The notes under the pieces: model-generated
What the model saw: only the letters and a program-made list of their open reading frames with translations
Database searches by the model: none
Told to the model about the DNA's origin: nothing
Made by a program: the position numbers and the translations under genes
Part shown: positions 21,833-30,028 of the stretch, in pieces
How the letters are laid out: each line of letters starts with the position of its first letter
Position numbering within the stretch: position 1 is the first letter of the stretch
From: Romboutsia ilealis
Lineage (GTDB): Bacteria > Bacillota > Clostridia > Peptostreptococcales > Peptostreptococcaceae
DNA length: 64,000 bases
Reading direction: 5' to 3'
Assembly (NCBI RefSeq): GCF_900015215.1
Contig: NZ_LN555523.1
Span: 378,415-442,414 of the forward strand

Positions 21833-21934
21833 ATTGTAGTTTAAGTAAAAAAATTATATATGTTTAGAGTAAGTTATTTTGTGAAATAATCACAATTATA
21901 TTATACAAAATTAACTTAAATATGGAGGATAAAT

Positions 21935-22234
21935 ATGAAATTTATTCGAACATCAGAGAATATGAAAAATCAAAATATAAAAGCGCATTCACAATATAAG
22001 CAAGAATCAATATGTGATGAAGACTTTACAGTATTAAAAGAGAATATTAGTGAAGTAAATAAAACTATAAAAAATTGCAAAACTAGAGAAATAGATTTAA
22101 AAGATAAATCAATAAAAGAATTATTTATAGATTTTTATTTAAAGAATAGAGGGAGACCTCCTAAAGATGAACTTACAAATCTATTCTTGGAGATTATAAG
22201 CGAAGAAGGTGAAAGTAAAGATGAAACCTATTAA
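21935..22234 (+). CDS. Internally deleted SbcD: C-terminal cap without the nuclease domain
   Basis: 99 residues, with GGAGG 6 nt before the ATG. Full SbcD is about 370-400 residues and starts MKFIHTSDxHLGK. This product starts MKFIRTSENMK and then jumps to what looks like the SbcD C-terminal region (REIDLKDKSIKELFIDFYLK, then RGRPPKDELTNLFLEIISEE). Every metallophosphoesterase motif (DxH, GD, GNHE, GHxH) is missing. It overlaps sbcC by 14 nt, the position sbcD normally holds. The reading frame is open and well initiated. It may survive to couple translation to sbcC, or as a free SbcC-binding peptide, since the Mre11/SbcD C-terminus contacts Rad50/SbcC. The sbcD origin is inference from the two ends and the position. 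The alternative is an unrelated small gene. Confidence 0.6.
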   Translation: MKFIRTSENMKNQNIKAHSQYKQESICDEDFTVLKENISEVNKTIKNCKTREIDLKDKSIKELFIDFYLKNRGRPPKDELTNLFLEIISEEGESKDETY

Positions 22235-25200
22235 ATTAGAGTTTAGCGGACTGAATAGTTATATAGAAAAAACTACTATAGATTTTGAAATACTAATGAA
22301 TCATGGAATATTTGGGATATTTGGAGATACAGGAAGCGGAAAATCTACAATACTTGATGCAATAAGTCTTGCTTTATATGGAGAAATACCTAGAAATACT
22401 CAAGACTACATAAATATTAACTGTGATAAGGCTATAATATCATACGAATTTGAAATAAAAAATAAGTATAAGAAAAAAAGATATAGAGTAAGTAGAACTA
22501 TAGTAAGAAGTGAAATGGGTACAAAAACATTTAAAGCTAAATTATCAGAATTAAAAAATAATAATATAGAAGAGGTACTTTCGGAAGATGTTGATAATGT
22601 AAATAAAAAAATTATTAATATAATTGGATTGACATTTAATGATTTTACCAAGGCAATACTCTTGCCACAAGGAAGATTTAATGAATTTATAAAATCTACA
22701 GACAGTAGTAAAAGAGACACATTAGAAAGAGTATTTGATTTAGGAAAATATGGTGAGATTTTAAATTATAAAATTATAAAAAGAGAAGAGATAAAATTTA
22801 AGCTAAAACAGGATTTAGAGACAGAATTAAGGAAATATGAAGGTGTAACTCATGAGGCATATGTAAATGAACTAAGAGAAATAGAGTCGTTAAAGTATTA
22901 TCTAAAAAGAAAGAATATGGAATTTGAGATAGCACAAAAAAAATATAAAGAAAGTGAAGAAATATACGAAAATCAAAATAATTTAAATAAATATGAAGTT
23001 ATAAAGAAAGAATTAGAGCTAAAATCTAATGATATAAATATAAAAAGAAAACAGTTAGAAAACTTTACTAGTGCACAACAAATAAATCCATATATAAATA
23101 TAGTTCAAAGTTTAAAGAAGAAGATCAATGAAAATGCTGATAAAATGAATAGTTTAGATAAAAAACTAGATATATTAAATCAAGAGTTAGTTATAAGTAA
23201 ACAGAAATATGAAAAATCATACAAGATAAAAAGTGAGAATATACCAGAATTAAGTACAGAAAAAATAAAGATACAAAGAGCTAGAGAATTAGAAAAAGAA
23301 ATAGATATAGTAGATAAGGAATTAAGACAGTTAAAAGAAGTTAGAGATGAATTAAATTATAAAAAACATGATCTAGAAAAAATAAAACTAGAAGCGGAAT
23401 CTAATAAAGATATAATTACAAATTCTTTAAAAGAATTAGAAGGAAAAATTGATAAATTAAAAATTAGTGCAAAATTAAAGAGACAAATATTTAAAGCTTA
23501 TAATTATGAAAAAGAATATGAGATTATACTTGAAGATCGAAATAGTAAAGCTGATAAGTATAAATTTATTATCAATAAATTAGATGAATATAATTTAAGT
23601 TTAAAATATCTTCAGAAAGATAAATATGCCATAGGAGATAAGTTAAAAGATATAACTATACATTATGATAGTTTATTAAAAAAGTGCCCAGGGAAGATGA
23701 ATGATGTATTTATAAAAAATGATAATTTAATGGAATTAAAATTAAAGTTAAACTTAGAAAAAGAAAAAGAAATAAAAATAGATAATCTTCAAACTAATTT
23801 AAACAAAACAATAGAGCAAAAACATAAATTTGACCGAGAGGTAAATACTCTAAACGATAAATTAGAGCAATTAGAAAAAGAGATAAATTATGTAGAAGCT
23901 GATATAAGTAAGCTTAAATACTTGAATTTAGCAGAAGAATTAAAGATAGATTTAAAAGAAAATATGCCTTGTCCAGTATGTGGATCAAGAAATCATGAAT
24001 ATATAACTACTATAGATAATAATAAAATAGCTTTTAATCAAAAAAAGTTAGAACAATTATATCAAGAAAAGAACTATATAAAAAATAAGCTAGAAGATAC
24101 AAAATCTAAATACATAGAACAAGTATGTCTGGAGCAGATTAATTTAAAAGAAATTAAAAAAATAAAGTCAACTAGAGAAGAGATAAAATCAAATGATATA
24201 TTTAAAAAAATAGACGAGGAAAATCGTAAAGTAGAGGTTCTAAAAAATAGCATACAAGCATGGCAAAAAGATAAGGAAGATACAGAAGAAAAATTAATGA
24301 AGTTAAAAGATACAAAAAATAGTATAGAAAAAGATGAAATTAAGATAACTCAAAATATAATCTTTTATAAACAATATGCAAATGAAATTAAATCTGAATT
24401 AGATAACTTAGATGAAGATTTAAAAAATGTAAAAGATAATTATATAGGATTAAAATCTATATTAAAAGTTTCAGACTTATGCTCTAAGATTCAAGAAATA
24501 AAAAATAATGAAAGAATATTAGAAGAATTAAGTGAAGAATATATAAAAATTAAAGATAACAAAGCAAATATAGAAAATATTATACAAAAGCACAATAATA
24601 GTCTATACGAAATAAATGTAGAATTAGTAAAGACTGTTGAATCACACGCTGAAAAGAAAAAATCAAGAGATGAAAAATATAAAGAAGTTATATCTATAAC
24701 AAGAGGAGAAGATACGTTAGTATTAATTTCTAATATAGATGAAGAAATAAATAGAATAACCTATCAAGAAGAGAAAAATAAAAAAATATTAGAAGAACAA
24801 AAAATAGAATATGAAAGAATCTCATCATTAAAATCTAATTTAGAAGGGGTATTATATATAGAAAAAGAAGAATATGAAACGCAACAGAATCAGTTAAATC
24901 AATTATTAAAAGATAATAAATTTGAAAGTATATATGAAGTAAAAAGATCGGTATTAGATTTAGATTATATAAGAACAATTCAAGATGAGATAATGCATTA
25001 TGATGATGAAATGAATACGGCTCAATTAAAGTGTAAAGAATTAAAGGAAAAATTATGTGGAAGAAGGATAGATAAAGAAAACTTTAAAAGTTTAAAAAAT
25101 AATATAAATATAATAAATGAAGAACTAATAAAGATTAAAGAAAAAATATCTAAAAAAAATAATATACTAGTTAATTTGGAAAAATCTCTAGATATAGTTG

Positions 25201-25745
25201 ATGAAATAAATAAAGACTTAGATAAAATAAATAAAGATATAAAACTTTTAGAAGAATTACAAGATGTTGTAAAAGATAAGCAATTTGTTGAATATATGTC
25301 CATTAGTAGGCTAATGGATATTTGTGAAAATGCATCAAATAGATTAGCATTTATAACAAATGGTAGATACAATTTAGAATTTGATAAGAAATTAAATTTT
25401 ATAGTACGAGATAATTTTAATAATAGAGCTATAAGAACAATTGACACATTGTCTGGTGGAGAACTATTTTTAACTTCACTAGCTTTAGCGATAGGGTTTT
25501 CATCGCAAATACAGCTAAAAGGAAATTCAATATTAGAGGTCTTATTTTTAGATGAAGGATTTGGAACATTAGATGATAAAACATTAAAACAAACGATAAA
25601 GTCATTAGAAGAAATATATAGTAAGAATTTAAGTATTGGAATAATAAGTCATATTAAAGATCTAAAAGAATACATTCCAGCTAAATTAATTGTAACATCT
25701 CCTACAGAGAAAGAAGGGTCTAAAATTAAATTAGAATATAATTAA
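22221..25745 (+). CDS. sbcC: Nuclease SbcCD ATPase subunit C (Rad50-like SMC protein)
   Basis: 1174 residues from the ATG at 22221; a GTG 12 nt earlier is less likely. Walker A GDTGSGKS lies at 35-42, long coiled coils surround the zinc hook CPVC at 584-587, the ABC signature LSGGE is at 1077-1081, and Walker B VLFLDEGFGTLD has Asp1111. All parts of a functional Rad50-type ATPase are present. With SbcD it would open hairpins and protein-blocked DNA ends. Here the partner gene directly upstream is reduced to 99 codons, so a normal SbcCD complex cannot be made from this locus. Two consecutive regions of this window (addBA and sbcC) serve double-strand-break repair. Confidence 0.96.
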   Translation: MKPIKLEFSGLNSYIEKTTIDFEILMNHGIFGIFGDTGSGKSTILDAISLALYGEIPRNTQDYININCDKAIISYEFEIKNKYKKKRYRVSRTIVRSEMGTKTFKAKLSELKNNNIEEVLSEDVDNVNKKIINIIGLTFNDFTKAILLPQGRFNEFIKSTDSSKRDTLERVFDLGKYGEILNYKIIKREEIKFKLKQDLETELRKYEGVTHEAYVNELREIESLKYYLKRKNMEFEIAQKKYKESEEIYENQNNLNKYEVIKKELELKSNDINIKRKQLENFTSAQQINPYINIVQSLKKKINENADKMNSLDKKLDILNQELVISKQKYEKSYKIKSENIPELSTEKIKIQRARELEKEIDIVDKELRQLKEVRDELNYKKHDLEKIKLEAESNKDIITNSLKELEGKIDKLKISAKLKRQIFKAYNYEKEYEIILEDRNSKADKYKFIINKLDEYNLSLKYLQKDKYAIGDKLKDITIHYDSLLKKCPGKMNDVFIKNDNLMELKLKLNLEKEKEIKIDNLQTNLNKTIEQKHKFDREVNTLNDKLEQLEKEINYVEADISKLKYLNLAEELKIDLKENMPCPVCGSRNHEYITTIDNNKIAFNQKKLEQLYQEKNYIKNKLEDTKSKYIEQVCLEQINLKEIKKIKSTREEIKSNDIFKKIDEENRKVEVLKNSIQAWQKDKEDTEEKLMKLKDTKNSIEKDEIKITQNIIFYKQYANEIKSELDNLDEDLKNVKDNYIGLKSILKVSDLCSKIQEIKNNERILEELSEEYIKIKDNKANIENIIQKHNNSLYEINVELVKTVESHAEKKKSRDEKYKEVISITRGEDTLVLISNIDEEINRITYQEEKNKKILEEQKIEYERISSLKSNLEGVLYIEKEEYETQQNQLNQLLKDNKFESIYEVKRSVLDLDYIRTIQDEIMHYDDEMNTAQLKCKELKEKLCGRRIDKENFKSLKNNINIINEELIKIKEKISKKNNILVNLEKSLDIVDEINKDLDKINKDIKLLEELQDVVKDKQFVEYMSISRLMDICENASNRLAFITNGRYNLEFDKKLNFIVRDNFNNRAIRTIDTLSGGELFLTSLALAIGFSSQIQLKGNSILEVLFLDEGFGTLDDKTLKQTIKSLEEIYSKNLSIGIISHIKDLKEYIPAKLIVTSPTEKEGSKIKLEYN

Positions 25746-25751
25746 AAAAAG

Positions 25752-25903
25752 TGGCGTCTACAAGGGGAGTTTGTAGACGCCATATATACTTATTAGGGGG
25801 AGAGATATATAATTTCCGCTCTCAATAATAAGTATTAACAAATTATTATTTTATATACATTATAATAAAAAAAACCACCTACGGGGGGGGAAGATAGGTG
25901 GTT
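25752..25903 (+). other. Array of three hairpins with G-rich loops
   Basis: Hairpin 1 is TGGCGTCTACAA/TTGTAGACGCCA (25752-25763, 25771-25782), loop GGGGAGT. Hairpin 2 is ATACTTATTA/TAATAAGTAT (25786-25795, 25826-25835), with an inner GAGAG/CTCTC and an unpaired GGGG. Hairpin 3 is AACCACCTA/TAGGTGGTT (25873-25881, 25895-25903), whose loop holds eight G in a row. Hairpin 1 could act as the sbcC terminator, but no T-run follows. The stretch 25745-26063 has no gene. It may encode a small RNA or leader exposing anti-SD-binding G-loops. Confidence 0.6.
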
Positions 25904-25977
25904 TAAAATATTGGGAGAATTTTTATTTATATCCGATCACTAAAATATTTACAGGAGTTTTATTTGAAGTTTTGGTT

Positions 25978-26010
25978 ATTAAGAGAAACCTTTAATAAGC
26001 TTCTCTTAAT
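25978..26010 (-). terminator. Inverted repeat downstream of the siroheme reductase gene
   Basis: ATTAAGAGAA (25978-25987) and TTCTCTTAAT (26001-26010) form a 10-bp stem with a 13-nt loop. It lies 54 nt past the stop of the minus-strand gene, where a terminator is expected. The T-run is poor. Confidence 0.4.
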
Positions 26011-26063
26011 ATAAGATATGTATATTAATGAAAAATGTGACATATTTCAAGATAAAAAAAGAT

Positions 26064-26738
26064 TTATTGTATATATTTGTCTAAATTTATCATAGATTTA
26101 AATTTATCAAAACCTATAGAATCAATATATGAACCTAGGCGTTGTTTACTATTTGCATTACTTGAATATACATTAACTATTTCGTCTACTAATTCTAAAA
26201 CCTTATCATCAGGAACATTCATTATAAGCCTATCACCAAGTCTAGGAATTGTTCCGCCTTTTCCTCCGACAAATACCGTCCATCCTTTAGGTGTTCCCAT
26301 TAAACCAATATCACGTGTATGATTATCAGAACAACTATTTGGGCATCCGCTAACACCTATTTTTAATTTATTGGGAAGGTCCATACCGTGGTATCTATCA
26401 TCAAGCTTTAAGCCCATCGATACAGAATCTTTAAATCCTCTTTTACAAAAAGTTGTTCCAGGACAAGTTTTTATACTTCTTACACATAAACCAATTGCAG
26501 CACCAGGCTTCATGCCTAAGTCTTTCCAAGCGCTATCTATATCATCTTCTTTTAGTCCTACTAGAGCTATACGTTGTGCGGCTGTAATTTTTATTGCAGA
26601 AACATTATATTTATCTGCAACATCAGCAAGTTTTCTAAGTTGGTCTGATGTAATTATCCCAGCAGGTATATGGGGTGCTATAGCATAGGTTTCTTTATCT
26701 CGCTGTAGTACAGCACCTTTTTCAAGTAAATCTTTCAT
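26064..26738 (-). CDS. Small stand-alone nitrite/sulfite reductase-like siroheme 4Fe-4S protein
   Basis: 224 residues, AGGAGG upstream of the ATG. The N-terminal ferredoxin-like half (residues 1-75) reads APHIPAGIITSDQLRKLADVADKY and KITAAQRIALVGL. The siroheme/4Fe-4S half has C92 and C98 (CPGTTFC) and C132 and C136 (GCPNSC). The C-x5-C...C-x3-C spacing is the coupled siroheme-cluster motif. Assimilatory and dissimilatory reductases are at least twice as long with duplicated halves, so this is the short single-copy form seen in anaerobes and methanogens (Dsr-like protein group). Physiological substrate and electron donor are unknown; a donor partner is not encoded beside it. It appears monocistronic, divergent from the CorC-type gene. 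Confidence 0.85.
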   Translation of the reverse strand: MKDLLEKGAVLQRDKETYAIAPHIPAGIITSDQLRKLADVADKYNVSAIKITAAQRIALVGLKEDDIDSAWKDLGMKPGAAIGLCVRSIKTCPGTTFCKRGFKDSVSMGLKLDDRYHGMDLPNKLKIGVSGCPNSCSDNHTRDIGLMGTPKGWTVFVGGKGGTIPRLGDRLIMNVPDDKVLELVDEIVNVYSSNANSKQRLGSYIDSIGFDKFKSMINLDKYIQ

Positions 26739-26895
26739 AAAGATACCTCCTTATTTACATATGATAATATTATATGAAAATATTGCATATTTTATCCAAG
26801 ATAAAATAAACTATGATTATATTAATTTATAAATTAGAATATATATTTATATAAAAGTAAAAATATAATATAAGAAATTATAGGAGTTTATATTA

Positions 26896-26925
26896 TTTAC
26901 CAAATACAGTTAAGTATGATATAAT
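26896..26925 (+). promoter_or_regulatory. Putative promoter of the CNNM/CorC-type gene
   Basis: TTTACC, 18 nt, TATAAT, with TG one base before the -10 (extended -10 TGATATAAT). It lies 41 nt upstream of the TTG start. Confidence 0.55.
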
Positions 26926-26965
26926 CTATTACAATTAAAATAAAAAATTAGGAGTGTGGTAAAGG

Positions 26966-28216
26966 TTGGATTCGACCGGTATTTTGATTCAAACTATAGT
27001 GTTAGTGATACTGCTTATAGGATCAGGTTTTTTCTCTGCATCAGAAACATCACTAATGTCATTAAGTAAAATAAGAATAAGGCATATGCAAGAAGAGGGT
27101 GTTAAGGGAGCTAAGCTAGTTGCAAGCTTAATAGAAGACTCGAATAAATTATTAAGTACTATATTAATTGGAAATAACGTTGTAAATATAGCAGCTACAT
27201 CTATATCAACATCTTTATTTATGGCATTGCTTGGAAATCAAGGTGTAGCTGTAGCTACTGCAGTCATGACAGTTTTAGTATTATTATTTGGAGAAATAAC
27301 GCCTAAAACTATTGCTGCTAATAATTCTGAAAAAGTTGCTATCTTTGTATCAAGACCAATAAAGGTAATTATATTTATATTAAGACCTGTAGTATGGGTA
27401 TTTAATCTAGTTACAGGAGTAATATTTAAAATATTAGGTATAAAAGATAAGAGTAGTCAACCATATATAACTGAAGAAGAATTAAAAACTATGGTAAATG
27501 TAAGTCATGAAGAAGGTGTTCTTGAAATAGAAGAAAGAGAAATAATCAACAATGTATTCCAATTTGGTGATATGCAAGCTAAAGAAGCTATGGTACAACG
27601 ATTAGATATGATAGCTATAAATAGCGAAGATAAATATGAAGAAATAATAGAGATGTTTAAAAATGAAAAGTTTAGTAGGATGCCTGTATATAACGAATCA
27701 ATAGATGATATAATAGGTATTTTAAATGTAAAAGATATAATATTTTTAAGTGATGAAGATATAAAAAGCTTCAATATAAAAGACTATATAAGAGAACCAT
27801 TCTTCACATATGAATTTAAGAAAATAACACAATTACTTGAAGAGATGAAAATAGAAAAAAGTCAAATGGCTATAGTTGTAGATGAGTATGGAGGAACATC
27901 AGGGCTTATAACTATAGAAGACTTAGTTGAAGTAATAGTTGGGGATATAGAAGATGAATATGATGAGGAAGAAGAAGAAATACAAGTAATAAAAGAAGAT
28001 GAATATATTGTAGAAGGAAGTATAAAAATTACAGATGTAAATGAGCTTATAGGTGTAAGATTAGAATCAGAAGAATTTGATTCTATAGGTGGATATATAA
28101 TAGGACATCTAAGACGTTTACCTGAAGAAAATGAAGTAATTGAGGTAGATAATATAAAATTCTGTATAGAAAGTCTAGATAAAAATAGAATAAAAAAGGT
28201 AAGAATTTTCACATAA
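26966..28216 (+). CDS. HlyC/CorC (CNNM) family transporter with CBS pair
   Basis: 416 residues; TTG start at 26966 with AGGAGTG upstream. Domain order: a DUF21/CNNM membrane domain with about four hydrophobic segments (residues 1-150; motif FFSASETSLMSLSKIRIRHM and NNVVNIAATS), then a CBS pair (about 200-330; VVDEYGGTSGLITIEDLVEVIVGDI). A C-terminal CorC/HlyC FAD-like fold follows (about 345-416; YIVEGSIKITDVNELIGV). An acidic run EYDEEEEEI joins CBS and CorC parts. Members are linked to Mg2+/Co2+ efflux or resistance; older haemolysin naming is not meaningful. A terminator and repeat copy 3 follow. Confidence 0.93.
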   Translation: MDSTGILIQTIVLVILLIGSGFFSASETSLMSLSKIRIRHMQEEGVKGAKLVASLIEDSNKLLSTILIGNNVVNIAATSISTSLFMALLGNQGVAVATAVMTVLVLLFGEITPKTIAANNSEKVAIFVSRPIKVIIFILRPVVWVFNLVTGVIFKILGIKDKSSQPYITEEELKTMVNVSHEEGVLEIEEREIINNVFQFGDMQAKEAMVQRLDMIAINSEDKYEEIIEMFKNEKFSRMPVYNESIDDIIGILNVKDIIFLSDEDIKSFNIKDYIREPFFTYEFKKITQLLEEMKIEKSQMAIVVDEYGGTSGLITIEDLVEVIVGDIEDEYDEEEEEIQVIKEDEYIVEGSIKITDVNELIGVRLESEEFDSIGGYIIGHLRRLPEENEVIEVDNIKFCIESLDKNRIKKVRIFT

Positions 28217-28219
28217 AAT

Positions 28220-28248
28220 AAAACACTGTATAGTGTTTTATTTTTTTA
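28220..28248 (+). terminator. Terminator whose T-tract opens repeat copy 3
   Basis: AAACACT pairs with AGTGTTT around GTAT, followed by TATTTTTTT. The last five T are also the start of the dispersed element. Confidence 0.8.
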
Positions 28249-28466
28249 CGCTTAAGGATATTATAATACTTAAAAAAATGTGGATAAATTCTGAATGTAA
28301 GTAATATCAATAAACTATTTTTGAGTGTAAAAAAGATTTTAAAATGCTTGCCCCACAGTGGATCAAGTATGGGACGAATTTATCGGCTGCATAAAAAATA
28401 TCGTCCACACGTGGCTTAAAGTGTTTTGCTTACACGTCGATCAGACGAAGCAAATTTGTTATTTTT
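28243..28466 (+). repeat. Dispersed intergenic element, copy 3 (longest, most diverged)
   Basis: The head is intact, with DnaA box TGTGGATAA at 28279-28287. The closing arm is GAGTGTAAAAAA instead of GAGCGTAAAAAA; this C-to-T change keeps a G-U pair with the opening arm. The module region is longer (about four units, for example ATGCTTGCCCCACAGTGGAT and GTGTTTTGCTTACACGTCGA) and the tail is GACGAAGCAAATTTGTT. The rest of the gap up to 28635 is AT-rich and holds no gene. Confidence 0.85.
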
Positions 28467-28635
28467 AAGAATTATTACTTGATAATAAATAATATAAATA
28501 GACTTGATTATTAAAACAGTAAATAATATACATGAGATATTAAAACCAAATATACTTTAATATAGTATTATAATATAATGGTTATAATAAGACGTATATA
28601 CAAATTTAACAATAGATATAAAGGAAGGGTTGAAT

Positions 28636-29859
28636 ATGAGAGAAAAGGTAGTTGAAAGATTTTTAAAATATGTTACTTTTGATACAACTGCAAATCCGAA
28701 TAACTCAAATTGTCCATCAAGCGAAGGGCAAAGAGTATTTGCTAATTATTTAGTAGAGGAACTTAAATCTCTAGGATTAGAAGATGCACATATTGATGAA
28801 AATAGTTATGTTATGGCAACATTAAAAGGCAATACAGAAGGCGTAGAGACTATAGGATTTATATCACATTTAGATACTGCACCAGATATTACTGGTAAAA
28901 ATGTTAAACCTAAGATAATAAAAAATTATGATGGTGAGGATATAGTTTTAAACGAAGAATTAAATATAACAACATCACCTAAAGATTATCCCGATTTGAA
29001 GAAATTTATAGGTGAAGATTTAATTGTTACAGATGGTACAACATTACTAGGTGCAGATGATAAGGCTGGTATATCTGAAATAGTTACTGCAATAGAGTAT
29101 TTAGTAAATAATCCAGAAATAAAACATGGGGATATAAAAATTGGATTTACGCCAGATGAGGAAATAGGTAGAGGTGCAGACTTATTTAATGTTGAAAAAT
29201 TTGGTGCAAAGTATGCATATACCATTGATGGTGGAATAATGGGAGAGCTTCAATATGAAAACTTCAACGCAGCAGGAGCTACAATAACTATACAAGGAAG
29301 AAATGTACATCCAGGTGCGGCAAAAAATAAGATGATAAATGCTTTACATATAGCCGCAGAAATATCACAAATGTTTCCTCAGAGTGAGAGACCAGAAACT
29401 ACAGCGGGATATGAAGGATTCTATCATCTGAATGATATAAATGGAAATGTTGAAAATGCAACTATGATTTATATAATAAGAGATCATAGTAAGGAAAAAT
29501 TTGAACATAGAAAGCAATATATGAAAGATGCTATATCTAAAATAAATGAAAAATATGATGGAAGAATTACTTTAGAACTAAATGATCAATACTATAATAT
29601 GAAGGAAAAAGTAGAACCTGTTAAGTTTATTGTTGATATAGCAGAGGAAGCTATGAAAGAATGTGATATAACTCCGATAATAGTGCCAATTAGAGGTGGT
29701 ACAGATGGAGCGAGACTATCATTTATGGGGTTACCGTGTCCAAATATATTTACAGGAGGGCTTAATTTTCATAGTAAAAATGAGTGTATTCCAATAATTG
29801 CATTAGAAAAGTGTTCAAATTTAATAGTTAAAATAGCACAAAAATATGCGCAAAGGTAA
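28636..29859 (+). CDS. pepT: Peptidase T (tripeptide aminopeptidase)
   Basis: 407 residues from the ATG at 28636 (AAGGAAGG 7 nt upstream). M20 metallopeptidase features: metal ligand HLD in GFISHLDTAPD, GADDKAGISEI with the bridging Asp, the catalytic/ligand pair EE in TPDEEIGRGAD, and IDGGIMGEL. The dimerisation domain has HPGAAKNKMINALHIA, and the late ligand His is in GGLNFHSKNECI. Peptidase T removes the N-terminal residue from tripeptides in the cytoplasm using two zinc ions. Length is exactly that of the family. A terminator follows within 25 nt. Confidence 0.96.
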   Translation: MREKVVERFLKYVTFDTTANPNNSNCPSSEGQRVFANYLVEELKSLGLEDAHIDENSYVMATLKGNTEGVETIGFISHLDTAPDITGKNVKPKIIKNYDGEDIVLNEELNITTSPKDYPDLKKFIGEDLIVTDGTTLLGADDKAGISEIVTAIEYLVNNPEIKHGDIKIGFTPDEEIGRGADLFNVEKFGAKYAYTIDGGIMGELQYENFNAAGATITIQGRNVHPGAAKNKMINALHIAAEISQMFPQSERPETTAGYEGFYHLNDINGNVENATMIYIIRDHSKEKFEHRKQYMKDAISKINEKYDGRITLELNDQYYNMKEKVEPVKFIVDIAEEAMKECDITPIIVPIRGGTDGARLSFMGLPCPNIFTGGLNFHSKNECIPIIALEKCSNLIVKIAQKYAQR

Positions 29860-29880
29860 AAAATATATCAAATTTAAATA

Positions 29881-29911
29881 AAAAGCAGTCCTACATAGGG
29901 CTGTTTTTTTA
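29881..29911 (+). terminator. Rho-independent terminator
   Basis: AGCAGTCC pairs with GGGCTGTT around TACATA, with a run of seven or more T. It ends pepT. Confidence 0.88.
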
Positions 29912-29942
29912 TTTAAATTTAATATTATATTCAGATAAATTG

Positions 29943-30000
29943 TAACAATTTGTCTAAATAAATAATATATATTATTAAGTAGATAAATTATCTACTTAAT
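29943..30000 (+). promoter_or_regulatory. Sigma-K-like promoter and 5' stem-loop of the Ala-acidic repeat gene
   Basis: TAACA at 29943-29947, 17 nt after AC, AATATATAT at 29964-29972. It aligns base for base with the promoter at 37089 (shared TGTAACAATTT and TATTAAGTAG-like ends). At the predicted +1 lies a perfect 13-bp inverted repeat ATTAAGTAGATAA-A-TTATCTACTTAAT (29974-30000). The SD TGGAGG is at 30011. The -10 is weak against CATAnnnTA. Confidence 0.5.
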
Positions 30001-30028
30001 TAAATCCCCCTGGAGGCGAATAACATAT

